Below are positions 25,057 through 33,370 of a stretch of 64,000 bases of DNA, piece after piece. The DNA lies in assembly GCA_032622095.1 (NCBI GenBank), contig CP136068.1, forward strand, positions 8,907,314-8,971,313, given 5' to 3'. This stretch comes from Siphonodentalium dalli (taxonomy: Eukaryota > Mollusca > Scaphopoda > Gadilida > Siphonodentaliidae). Position numbers and translations under genes: made by a program. The notes below the pieces were generated by a model. That model was given only the letters and a program-made list of their open reading frames with translations. It was not told the DNA's origin and made no database searches. The first letter of the stretch is position 1, and each line of letters begins with the position of its first letter.

Positions 25057-25202
25057 GGAGATAAACGTACCCTGTTTCGTTGTACATTCTGGGATTCGAG
25101 CATGAAAACAGTTTGTGAACTCGCCGGCAAGCCGGCTCGTTCACAAACTGTTTTCATGCTCGAATCCCAGAATGTACAACTCAACAGGGTATGTTTATCT
25201 CC
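25057..25202. repeat. 146-bp near-perfect palindrome
   Basis: Arms contain TACATTCTGGGATTCGAGCA and CATGAAAACAGTTTGTGAAC, mirrored after a short CCGGCAAGCCGG centre. Few mismatches occur (GTTTCG against GTTGAG). It is probably a very short MITE; no target duplication was identified. Confidence 0.85.
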
Positions 25203-25349
25203 TAAGTGTACTACATCTACATGTAGTGTAATTGGGCTTGATTAAAGGTGGTGTGATGTACCGGTAAGTGAATAATTTAGAATAAACCAAGGAGTTCACA
25301 AGTGAACAACAGCTGGGGACTCTGGGAAGGGGTGGATTGGGAAAACACA

Positions 25350-25813
25350 AGTAGTAATCGGGCCGCTATCCGGGCAATTCTATCGATTTTTTTGCCCCTT
25401 TGTTTCATCCTATTGAGGGCCAATGGTAGGGGTTTATTATGGGTCCTTATTGTATTAGAGCCCCTCCTTTTCCTTCTCACTTATATGATAGGTAGAATGA
25501 ATTAATGAAGCCCCTCCTTTTCGTTCTTAATTATTTGATAGGTTTTAATTAAAGTCGCTTTAATTATATGATAGGGTGTTGTAACTCCTCCTTATTGGAT
25601 CCAACAATGGGCACCATGATTGTCAGCAAGCCTAGTGGACCTTTTGAGAACAATGCAATCGTGCAGGTGTTTAGACCTTTTGAAAACAATGGAATAGTGC
25701 ACCTGGTTAGACCACGTCCCGACGCCTTGTTAATAATCCCGCCACAATTTTTTAGCGTCACCATGCTTCTCGTACACCGTTGAAAACAAAGGAATAGTGC
25801 ACCTGGTTAGACC
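25350..25813 (+). repeat. Polinton-like left terminal inverted repeat
   Basis: Mirrors 29769-30232. The inner half carries repeats of a roughly 40-bp unit, TTGAAAACAATGGAATAGTG then CACCTGGTTAGACC; two more diverged units follow to about 25880 beyond the inverted repeat. The GCCCCTCCTTTT word occurs twice. Confidence 0.95.
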
Positions 25814-26712
25814 ACGCTATCCTGAAACAATGGAATCTTGCACCTGCAGAGTCACATGGTTAGACCACGTGCTGACGCCTTGTTAATAATCCCGCCACAA
25901 TTTTTCCCTCGTGTATCTGAGGCGCGCGAATCGTAAACATTAGTTTGTCCACGCAGTGTGTATTGTGAGTCAAGGCCCTCACCACTGTATTCGAAAGCAA
26001 CCACTAATAAATATGGTGGCCATTGTTGGGTTTGTTATGGAGCATTCGTTGTCAATATAGCTCTGATGTGGTAAAAATAAAGAGAATGTGTCTCACTTCG
26101 GTGTGAAAAATAAAAATAAAACGAGAGCTTTCCGTTGAATGGCAACAAGCCATATTGCCGACTGAAAAGTTACCCATAATTCTCCTGTGGTTAAGTCGAT
26201 TATTTAGGGTAATACTGTACATCCATTGTGTCAAAATCCTATTGACCTCCATGTATAATCTATCCAGTAATGATTTCACAGATATAATAATCTGGATCAA
26301 GCAATTATTTAATTTCACCTAAGTCTGTCTGTTTCCGATGTCAAGAGCAAAAAAAAATGAAGTAGCCACAGGTGTAAACGCCAATATGGCTTTTCTAATG
26401 GTTTATGCTAGTATCTATTGTTAATTGCGGTTGATTGTTCCTCAGTAGAGGCAGGTGTACACACCAAGGTCGAATATGGTATGTTCGAATGGTTTATGCA
26501 ATTATGTCCCATCTAAGCGCAGGTCCCCTATTTTAATTGGAGGTCAAATGTAAACACATTAATTATAATGACAGTACGTCGCAGCGCATCACAGTCGTGT
26601 TTATCATATCCATAGAGCTATGTGATATCAGAGGTGTCGATATATACAGCGGGGTGTGTTATCGATTGATAAGTAATAAGGGAACAAAATAGTTTTTATG
26701 TGAATATTAACA
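25814..26712. other. Non-coding left arm of the Polinton-like element
   Basis: Holds further TGGTTAGACCACG units and a repeated CGCCTTGTTAATAATCCCGC segment. Bases 26123-26195 match the right half of the palindromic repeat at 57004-57199 (GAATGGCAACAAGCCATAT, TTACCCATAATTCT). A TATATA word at about 26640 lies roughly 75 bp before the ATPase start and may be its promoter. Confidence 0.5.
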
Positions 26713-27363
26713 ATGGCGCTTATTCAATTTGAGGCGAATTCGAGTTATATTATTTCTGTGGCTACAAAATCCGGCAAAACACAATGGGTGTTTAAATTTC
26801 TGAGGAATATACAAGCAATAATTGAAAGAGACCCACCGCGCAAAATTCTATACTGTTTTGGTGCATATCAAGTATTATACGATGAAATGAAAAAAACAAT
26901 TCCGAATATTACTTTTAATGAAGGAATGCCCAGTACAAAACTTTTAGAAAAATTTGCTGATGGTCAGCCCGCGCTCATAATTCTAGATGATTTGGGGCAT
27001 AAAGTATTAAACAATTCTGATATAGAGTGTGCATTCACCCAAACATGTCACCATAAAAACTTGTCAGTAATAATAATACTACAAAATTCTTTTCAACGTG
27101 GTTCATCAGCTAGGACCATAGCTCTCAATGCCTCCTATCTGGTTCTGTTAAAAAGTCCAAGAGATTTAGCCCAAATACGATATTTGGGCCAGCAATTATT
27201 TCCCGGGAAAACACGATTTCTCCCTGATGTCTATATGGATACGGTTATCTCAAGAAGATTTGGTTATCTGGTGGTAGACTTGACCACGAATGCTGAAGAG
27301 GAATTCCGTGTGAGAACCGATATATTTCCCGGGGAATATCCTATTATATACAAAACTTTATAA
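26713..27363 (+). CDS. Packaging ATPase, Polinton/A32-like (FtsK-HerA type)
   Basis: The 216-residue protein is of the size usual for Polinton packaging ATPases. Motifs in order: a Walker A-type loop ATKSGKT at residues 17-23, with the usual first glycine missing; Walker B LIILDD at 88-93; the family-typical THxHHKN-like stretch QTCHHKNLSVI at 110-120; and a polar QN pair at 124-125 in the sensor position. The family powers insertion of genomic DNA into capsids. The frame is intact. A 9-bp gap separates it from the next ORF. No polymerase or capsid gene accompanies it, so any packaging would need helper proteins. The identification rests on motifs and context, and I regard it as firm. Confidence 0.92.
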   Translation: MALIQFEANSSYIISVATKSGKTQWVFKFLRNIQAIIERDPPRKILYCFGAYQVLYDEMKKTIPNITFNEGMPSTKLLEKFADGQPALIILDDLGHKVLNNSDIECAFTQTCHHKNLSVIIILQNSFQRGSSARTIALNASYLVLLKSPRDLAQIRYLGQQLFPGKTRFLPDVYMDTVISRRFGYLVVDLTTNAEEEFRVRTDIFPGEYPIIYKTL

Positions 27364-27372
27364 GGGGGAAAA

Positions 27373-27681
27373 ATGGCTAGTCAATTAGTGAAAGACAATT
27401 TGGATTTTTTGTATCTGCTTGCATCAACCGATTCTAAAAGTCAACTAAAGGCGCTCATTTATTCTTCATCATATGATCAAGTTAGAGCTATAGCGGAAAT
27501 AGCCATCAATGTTATACGAGGTGTACTAACTATTTCTTTGGACACAATAGTTCCCTATAAGAGTATATATAGACAATTAGCGGATCATAAGCTAGGAGTA
27601 CGAAGAAAGAAGTCAGTTCTTAAAAGAAATCCAGAAGCAGTCAAAAGTTTACTAAGACTCATTCCTCTGAGAGATATATAA
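27373..27681 (+). CDS. Small conserved Polinton/adintovirus-type basic protein (putative core-like)
   Basis: 102 residues. The N-terminal half is helical with the pattern LKALIYSSSYDQVRAIAEIA followed by NVIRG; the C-terminal half is basic (HKLGVRRKKSVLKRN). The same pattern (SSPKFRKKMIKNAPKKVIGC, then a basic tail) occurs in the decayed element at 51205-51592. From memory, ORFs of this shape accompany Polinton and adintovirus-like genomes and have been compared with adenovirus core protein; that assignment is an inference. The ATG follows AAAA in good context 9 bp after the ATPase stop, and the next ATG lies 1 bp after its own stop, suggesting one transcript. Confidence 0.7.
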   Translation: MASQLVKDNLDFLYLLASTDSKSQLKALIYSSSYDQVRAIAEIAINVIRGVLTISLDTIVPYKSIYRQLADHKLGVRRKKSVLKRNPEAVKSLLRLIPLRDI

Positions 27682-27682
27682 T

Positions 27683-27940
27683 ATGGCTGTGTTTGGTAAA
27701 AATATCTTAATACCATATGAAAAATATGAACATTTGATAAGAAATTGCCCAGAAGTGTCACCACCTATCATCAATGATAACGGGGAAACTGCCAAAGAAA
27801 GGATGCCAGAGCAGAGTCATATACCTAAAATACCAGTGGAAAATACGGTACCTGCCAAAAGAAATGGACAAAATAGGGATAAAGGGATTCCACCAGGACT
27901 TAGGAAGAATGTATTAACATCTAAATGGCTTACGAAATAA
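27683..27940 (+). CDS. Small proline-rich Polinton-type protein, function unknown
   Basis: 85 residues, starting with a KNILIPYEKYEHL segment and ending IPPGLRKNVLTSKWLTK, with a polar Pro/Glu/Asn-rich middle. The Ile-Pro-Tyr-x-Lys-Tyr start recalls small ORFs next to virion genes in other Polintons, but I cannot name a function. The start codon lies 1 bp after the preceding stop. The stop codon is embedded in a canonical AATAAA (27936-27941), so the three-gene block probably ends here as one transcript. Confidence 0.6.
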   Translation: MAVFGKNILIPYEKYEHLIRNCPEVSPPIINDNGETAKERMPEQSHIPKIPVENTVPAKRNGQNRDKGIPPGLRKNVLTSKWLTK

Positions 27941-27941
27941 A
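27936..27941 (+). terminator. AATAAA polyadenylation signal overlapping a stop codon
   Basis: AATAAA contains the TAA stop of the 85-aa ORF. It would terminate a transcript covering the ATPase and the two small ORFs. No downstream GT-rich element was analysed. Confidence 0.55.
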
Positions 27942-28069
27942 ATTATATGAATTGAAATGATTTTGTATTTATTGCAACACAAAAATACCGTCATTATTTG
28001 AACCATTTAAAAAGTTCTAATAATCGTTTTAAAAAAAAAATGATGCAATTGGGTATAAATATATGTGTC

Positions 28070-28323
28070 ATTTGGCATCCGGTTCATTGGTGTAAATGGA
28101 CGTTTCATAAACCTCTAATAGACGTTTAAGAAATGACGTATTTGAGAAAAGTTTTAAGTGCATTTTAGTATATATTTCGCACTCTGTAAAAACGTGATTT
28201 GGCATCCGATTCATTGGTGGAAATGGACGTTTCATAAACCTCTAATAGACGTTTTAGAAATGACGTATTTCAGAAAAGTTTTAAGTGCATTTTAGTATAT
28301 ATTTCACACTGTGTAAAAACGTG
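28070..28323 (+). repeat. 127-bp tandem duplication with TGACGTATTT sites
   Basis: Two units start ATTTGGCATCC at 28070 and 28197. Each holds GGACGTTTCATAAACCTC, AATGACGTATTT (a CRE/ATF-like core) and AGTGCATTTTAGTATATATT. It lies between the ATPase block and the BIR ORF, so an upstream regulatory role is plausible. Confidence 0.85.
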
Positions 28324-28441
28324 ATTTGACCAATAGTGCTGTAGTGAAATACCCCCTTTTTTATACAGTCGTCAAATACGTACTAAAAATATTGTCAATT
28401 CTATAAGGAAACTTTATACTTCATGTTATTAAAAAAAAAAC

Positions 28442-28723
28442 ATGGATATCCCACCATTTTCTGATTTGTGCTGGACTACATATTATGGAATATTTCCAAA
28501 AGTTATACCTAGGCAACCAGACATGGGTGCTAAAAGTTTGAGATTACTAACGTATGAGGGTTGGAATGATGTGATACCTGCAGAAAAAATGGCAGAAGCG
28601 GGGTTATATTATATAGGTTGTGAAGACAGGGTCAAATGTTTTCAATGTGGAGGGGGTTTATTCAAATTTTCTTTTGAACCGTTAAGTGTGTGTGTGTGTA
28701 TAGCACTCAGCGATACCTGTTAG
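28442..28723 (+). CDS. Truncated BIR-domain (IAP-type) ORF
   Basis: 93 residues. Residues 34-75 match the first half of a BIR domain: RLLTYEGW, then MAEAGLYYIG, then VKCFQCGGGL with the first zinc cysteine pair CxxC at 66-69. The second half, which should give the His and last Cys zinc ligands, is missing; the frame instead runs through a GTGTGTGTGT microsatellite to a stop. BIR proteins bind caspases or IAP partners and are carried by many insect viruses and some Polintons. I found no downstream exon restoring the missing ligands, so the product is probably defective or uses a partial fold. The ATG follows an A10 run. Confidence 0.75.
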   Translation: MDIPPFSDLCWTTYYGIFPKVIPRQPDMGAKSLRLLTYEGWNDVIPAEKMAEAGLYYIGCEDRVKCFQCGGGLFKFSFEPLSVCVCIALSDTC

Positions 28724-28826
28724 GTGTGAATAAGTCTAGCTCGTTGAAAAACAGCTTGCCGTGCCATTGACACGTGTGTTAACATTGAGTTGAATGTCAA
28801 ATGAACGTGTTTCAATATAGATGGTG
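28724..28826. other. Short intergenic stretch between BIR and SIM ORFs
   Basis: No zinc-ligand-encoding continuation of the BIR frame is visible in any plus-strand frame here. Confidence 0.4.
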
Positions 28827-28835
28827 TATATAAAG
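28827..28835 (+). promoter_or_regulatory. TATA box (TATATAAAG)
   Basis: TATATAAAG lies 42 bp before the ATG of the spliced acidic ORF, leaving a leader of about 10-15 nt if transcription starts some 30 bp downstream. Confidence 0.65.
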
Positions 28836-28868
28836 TGGCGAATTACAAACATTGTCATAATTTCAAAA

Positions 28869-29237
28869 ATGGTTTCAACGGATTATACCAGAGCCAAGGT
28901 TTGATTTCGTTCTCTAAGTACCGGATGGTTATTTAATAACAAATGATATTATTTTTAAAGCACTTTGTTGATTTATATACTGGGGGTTGAATACAACTAA
29001 TATATTTTATATTTTATTATTTTCCAGCATTTCAGTGATGACACAGTAGAACTTATTAATATATCGTGGAATATTGAAGACGATAAGGATATGACAATAG
29101 TGATATCGGACGAGGAGCGAGATGCTCCACAGGCAGGAGAGCCTGTGGAGAGCATAGGAACTAATAACGAGATCATAACAATAAGTGATGAAAGTGAAGA
29201 CGAGGGTCGAGAGAAAAAAAGACCTCGTCTAATATAA
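28869..29237 (+). CDS. Spliced acidic protein with two SUMO-interaction-type motifs
   Basis: Exon 1 (28869-28898) encodes MVSTDYTRAK and ends AAG|GTTTGA; exon 2 (29028-29237) follows TTTTCCAG and stays in frame to TAATATAA's final TAA. The 129-bp intron is GT-AG, phase 0. The predicted 79-residue protein is strongly acidic. Residues 33-40 (TIVISDEE) and 59-68 (IITISDESED) fit the SIM consensus of three or four aliphatic residues flanked by acid; residues 73-77 (KKRPR) fit a monopartite nuclear-localisation signal. A TATA box precedes it. The known role of SIMs is binding SUMO or SUMO-modified proteins; a role in altering host nuclear bodies or transcription is inference. No other domain is seen. 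Confidence 0.72.
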
Positions 29238-29768
29238 AAACATTATTGATAGATATAAAGAAAATTCACCTGGATTAATGCGTTATTCTTTTTGATGGGG
29301 TAATGTATTTAATATCATTAATTCTAAAATTGATCATGTGAAAATGGTATATGACAAACGCTTTTTTTTTTGGTGATAAAGTGTTAAAGAACAACTCTGG
29401 AAAACAGTGATAAATTATTTTAAATTCGAAACTATTTAAAAGAGTGATCAATATTATTTAAATTAAAACAGTAGTGATTATATGATGTTTCACTGATACA
29501 TTTTAGAATTATTGTTGTTAAATATGTACTTACATTTGTCTGGTGATGTGTAGATCAATGCTCAGTATAACAAGTTGGTGCACCTTTTATAGCGTAAATA
29601 TGTTTGTCCATCAGATGTCAATCAAAATCCGGAAGTCGTTTTTGATTGATTCTCCTATGATTTCCGGATTTGATAATGATAATTTAAGGGCGGGATTCCA
29701 TTGTTCGGGGAACGTGTGGTAGGGATGAATAAATTAGTCAGGTTTGGGCACGCTTTCGAAAACGCGCG
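29238..29768. other. Non-coding right arm of the Polinton-like element
   Basis: AT-rich DNA after the last ORF. ATATAAA just at the stop codon is a weak polyadenylation candidate. Nothing else recognised. Confidence 0.45.
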
Positions 29769-30232
29769 GTCTAACCAGGTGCACTATTCCTTTGTTTTCA
29801 AACGGTGTACGAGAAGCATGGTGACGCTAAAAAATTGTGGCGGGATTATTAACAAGGCGTCAGCACGTGGTCTAACCAGGTGCACTATTCCATTGTTTTC
29901 AAAAGGTCCAAACACCTGCACGATTCCATTGTTCTCAAAAGGTCCACTAGGCTTGCTGACAATCATGGTGCCCATTGTTGGATCCAATAAGGAGGAGTTT
30001 CAACACCCTATCATATAATTAAAGCGACTTTAATTAAAACCTATCAAATAATTAAGAACGAAAAGGAGGGGCTTCATTAATTCATTCTACCTATCATATA
30101 AGTGAGAAGGAAAAGGAGGGGCTCTAATACAATAAGGACCCATAATAAACCCCTACCATTGGCCCTCAATAGGATGAAACAAAGGGGCAAAAAAATCGAT
30201 AGAATTGCCCGGATAGCGGCCCGATTACTACT
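29769..30232 (-). repeat. Polinton-like right terminal inverted repeat
   Basis: Reverse complement of 25350-25813 with very few mismatches. It ends GATTACTACT and is followed by the target duplication AACACA (30233-30238), matching 25344-25349. Confidence 0.95.
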
Positions 30233-30238
30233 AACACA

Positions 30239-31091
30239 ATTTTTAAAAAGTTTTTTCGAATCCAGAGGGGTGGGGTAATAACACATTTGCAGGAAGCTAT
30301 GCCGGTGTGGGTGGGTGGCCCGAGAGTCAAAAGCTCATTTTTGTTCCAACTTATGCAAATTGAATCTCACTGGATATGCAGGGGTCATGCTACTACTACT
30401 AGTACATGTGGATATGTATAATTTGTTTTCATTAAATTGAATGCATATAATGAACGGTGCCATACATGTACATGTATAATATTGTTATCCCCCGACGTTC
30501 CGTCGGAGGACTATAGAAATGACCCTCGTCCGTCCGTCCGTGGTTCCGTGTGTTCCCACAAAATGCCACTTATGTGTCTTCGAAGCCACTCAAATACCAT
30601 TTGGACTCAAATGATTGCTGATGTGGCTAGTCACATAAGCAACCTCATTTGACAGCTGAAATGTGATCTAAGTGACCTGAGAAAGTCACTTGAAAAAATT
30701 GTCTTTAATAAATTGAAACAATTTGTCCATCAATATGGATGTCCAACCAGTGTTCTATGGACACGGACGGACGGCTTAAGTGGCTAGCCACATTAGCAAC
30801 CTTATTTACAAATATACAATATTTTTCTTAATCACGCTTTATTTCTTAATGAACTCTCTAAATTGTGAATGAAGGGTTGAAAAAATACAATCTGCTGACT
30901 ACTTCACATGCGCCAACCGTAAGTCACATAATACATTGACACTTGATTTGCAGCCTCGCAAGTAGCATTTCGTGAGAACCCCTTTTGAAGCCACGTAAAA
31001 ACAAGTAGTCTCATACCGGTAGGTCACACCATTTTTTCTAGCCACTTAAGTTTGTAGACACATAAGGGGCAAAATGTGTGTCCGTGCGTCC
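30239..31091. other. Non-coding DNA with a dispersed repeat
   Basis: Bases 30480-30560 (CCCCCGACGTTCCGTCGGAG and CGTCCGTCCGTCCG) resemble repeats common in bivalve genomes, from general knowledge. No gene. Confidence 0.45.
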
Positions 31092-31660
31092 GAGATTGGG
31101 TACCTTCATGGTGTAATCAACTCCTCCTACAGTTTTAAACGTAGAGATTTGAAACTCTGGGATATTGTTCCTAACATGTTGGTGATTTGCAACATCTATA
31201 TAGCTAATAAAAAATAAAAAATTTACCATATTTTTGGGGGGGTTTTCGACTTAGAAATTTGGAACATTTTTGCCTTTTGGATGAGATTGGGTACCTTCAT
31301 GGTGTAATCAACTCCTCCTACAGTTTTAAATGTAGAGCTTTGAAACTCTGGAATATTGTTCCTAACATGTTGGTGATTTGCAACATCTATATAGCTAATA
31401 AAAAGTATAATTTTTTCCATATTTTTGGGGGGTTTTCGACTTAGAAAATTTGGAACATTTTTGCCTTTTGGATGAGATTGGGTACCTTCATGGTGTAATC
31501 AACTCCTCCTACAGTTTTAAATGTAGAGATTTTAAACGCTGGGATATTGTTCCAAACATGTTGGTGATTTGCAACATCTATATAGCTACTACAAAAATAT
31601 ATTTTTTTTGCGTTTGCATGCGTTTGTTCATTGGGTTGTTTTTTTACTTAGAAAATTTCT
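31092..31660. repeat. 191-bp tandem repeat, three units
   Basis: Units start GAGATTGGGTACCTTCATGG at 31092, 31283 and 31474. Each holds CAACTCCTCCTACAGTTTTA and AACATGTTGGTGATTTGC; the third diverges at its end. A fragment recurs at about 31970-32050. ORFs at 31223-31752 are repeat readings. Confidence 0.9.
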
Positions 31661-32250
31661 CACTTTTGGATCCTTTAATTGTAAATACCGTTTTATGTGG
31701 ATCAATCATATCAAGATACAGGTTGAGTTCGAATTTGAGTTTGATCCGATGATTTTTACTTGAGTTATGGACTTTTTTCGACTTAGAAAATTCAATTTTT
31801 TCTCCGGATGATAACTCAAGTTTGGATTGTTTAATTGGAAATTCTGTTTTTTTTGTGGGTTGTTCACATCAAAATACAGGTCAGTTTCGAATTTGAGTTT
31901 GAACCAATGATTCTTCCCAGAGTTATGGGCCTTTCGACTTTGAAATTATTTTTTTATAATTTTCTGTAAGGTGTAATCAACTCCTCCTACAGTTTTGATT
32001 GTAGATATTTGAACTTAAGAGAATATTACCCACAGATTGGAGATGTGGAATATGTATATAGATGACGGAAAAATATTTGTTTTACGGAATTATTAACCCT
32101 TTCGACTTAGACCATTTCAACATTTTTTTAAATTTCTTTAACAGAGCGGCATCGACTTGCCACGTTGTCAGGGGACACTGTGGTCGGCCGACCTTTTATT
32201 TTATTTGGATCTAAGCTTCTTAATGGGTTACTGTATTGTTCCACTATTAA
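31661..32250. other. Diverged repeat-derived non-coding DNA
   Basis: Contains imperfect repeats of TTTTCGACTTAGAAAATT-type words and GTTCGAATTTGAGTTTGA words, related to the 191-bp array. No gene. Confidence 0.5.
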
Positions 32251-32790
32251 CAGGTCAAGCTGTATTCCACTATTATAGTGGTATGACTATACAATATTCA
32301 AGTTTCCTTTATTTACGTCGGGAATAGAAGATGGCGCATACCCGTGCACAGCCAAATATCACTCTTACCAATATCGCAGCGAATGGACAGACTTCCGTCA
32401 AAATTTGTTGTGCTTTCTTTTGCGGCAGGTTTGTTATTCAATAATATTATAATATGTTACTAATACCGGTATATGCCTTTCTAAATGACAATAACAGGAT
32501 GACCCAATCGCTCCTTCATAACATTTCAACTAAGTGCATGCTAATTGAGTTGCTTATCATGTGCCGTCATGATTATTTATTCTCCTAGACAAACTACCGG
32601 TATATGTATGATACCGAATTAGTGCGACACTGAATTAGTGCGACACTGATTTTGAATAATATTTGTGTGAAATATGATTTCGGATTATCCCTCTTTTATC
32701 AAATTAACAAAACGGTAATGGTCATATACATGTACCACAATAATAGTGGAATACCACTATAATAGTGGAATTCAGGATGTGCCTGACCTG
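32251..32790. mobile_element. TIR element with CAGGTCA(A/G)GC ends
   Basis: CAGGTCAAGC at the left is mirrored by GCCTGACCTG at the right; subterminal TTCCACTATTATAGTGG occurs at both ends; ATTAA flanks both sides as a possible 5-bp target duplication. A terminal fragment of the family lies at 46898-46935. No ORF of interest. Confidence 0.7.
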
Positions 32791-33091
32791 ATTAATGCAT
32801 TATAATTTCCATTTAGCATTATGGGTATGGTAACAGATTTAGTGATGCAAAGAGTGAAATCCAAGATGGCTGTTGGCGGCCATATTTTTCATTAAAAATC
32901 ATTCAAATTTGACATCTCCCATCTAGGTGTTCCTAGACCCATATATCGTTGAAATCAGTCAAAGTTTGTTTTAACATACATGTATCTGTTTATTTTATTA
33001 CATTTTTAGCTCAACGTTACTTTGTAAAGTTTGAGCTATTGCCATGGCTTGGTGTGTGTGTGCATGATTCGTCAACAATTTCCTTTAGCGT

Positions 33092-33370
33092 TTTGGACGG
33101 GTCAAATCGTGACCCCCCCAACTTGACCTTCAAAAAGGTCAATCCAAGGTCTAATCGGGTAAAACAGACGGATTCCACGAAATTTTATACCTAGGGATAC
33201 TTATGTCCGGGGAGTGTTTTGGACCGGTCAAATCGTGACCCCGACCTGACATTGACCTTCAAAATGGTCATTTCAAGGTAAAATCGGGTAAAACAGACGG
33301 ATTTCCACGAAATTTTTATACCTAGGGAAATTTTTGTCCGGGAAGTGTTTTGGACAGGTCACATCGTGAC
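33092..33370. repeat. Tandem repeat of about 122-134 bp
   Basis: Two units and the start of a third, beginning TTTTGGACGGGTCAAATCG, TTTTGGACCGGTCAAATCG and TTTTGGACAGGTCACATCG. Shared internal words include AATCGGGTAAAACAGACGGA and TATACCTAGGGA. Confidence 0.8.

Larger units (their letters stand above)
25350..30232. mobile_element. Compact Polinton/Maverick-like element
   Basis: Both ends begin AGTAGTAATCGGGCC; the inverted repeats are 464 bp and align without indels (25350-25813 and 29769-30232). AACACA is duplicated immediately outside both ends. Established traits of Polintons are a 6-bp target duplication, long inverted repeats and AG...CT termini, and all are met. Contents on the plus strand are a packaging ATPase, two small ORFs, a BIR-containing ORF and a spliced acidic ORF. 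Known Polintons are usually 15-20 kb with polymerase, integrase, protease and capsid genes; none of these is present, so the element is a non-autonomous or internally deleted derivative. Confidence 0.93.
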
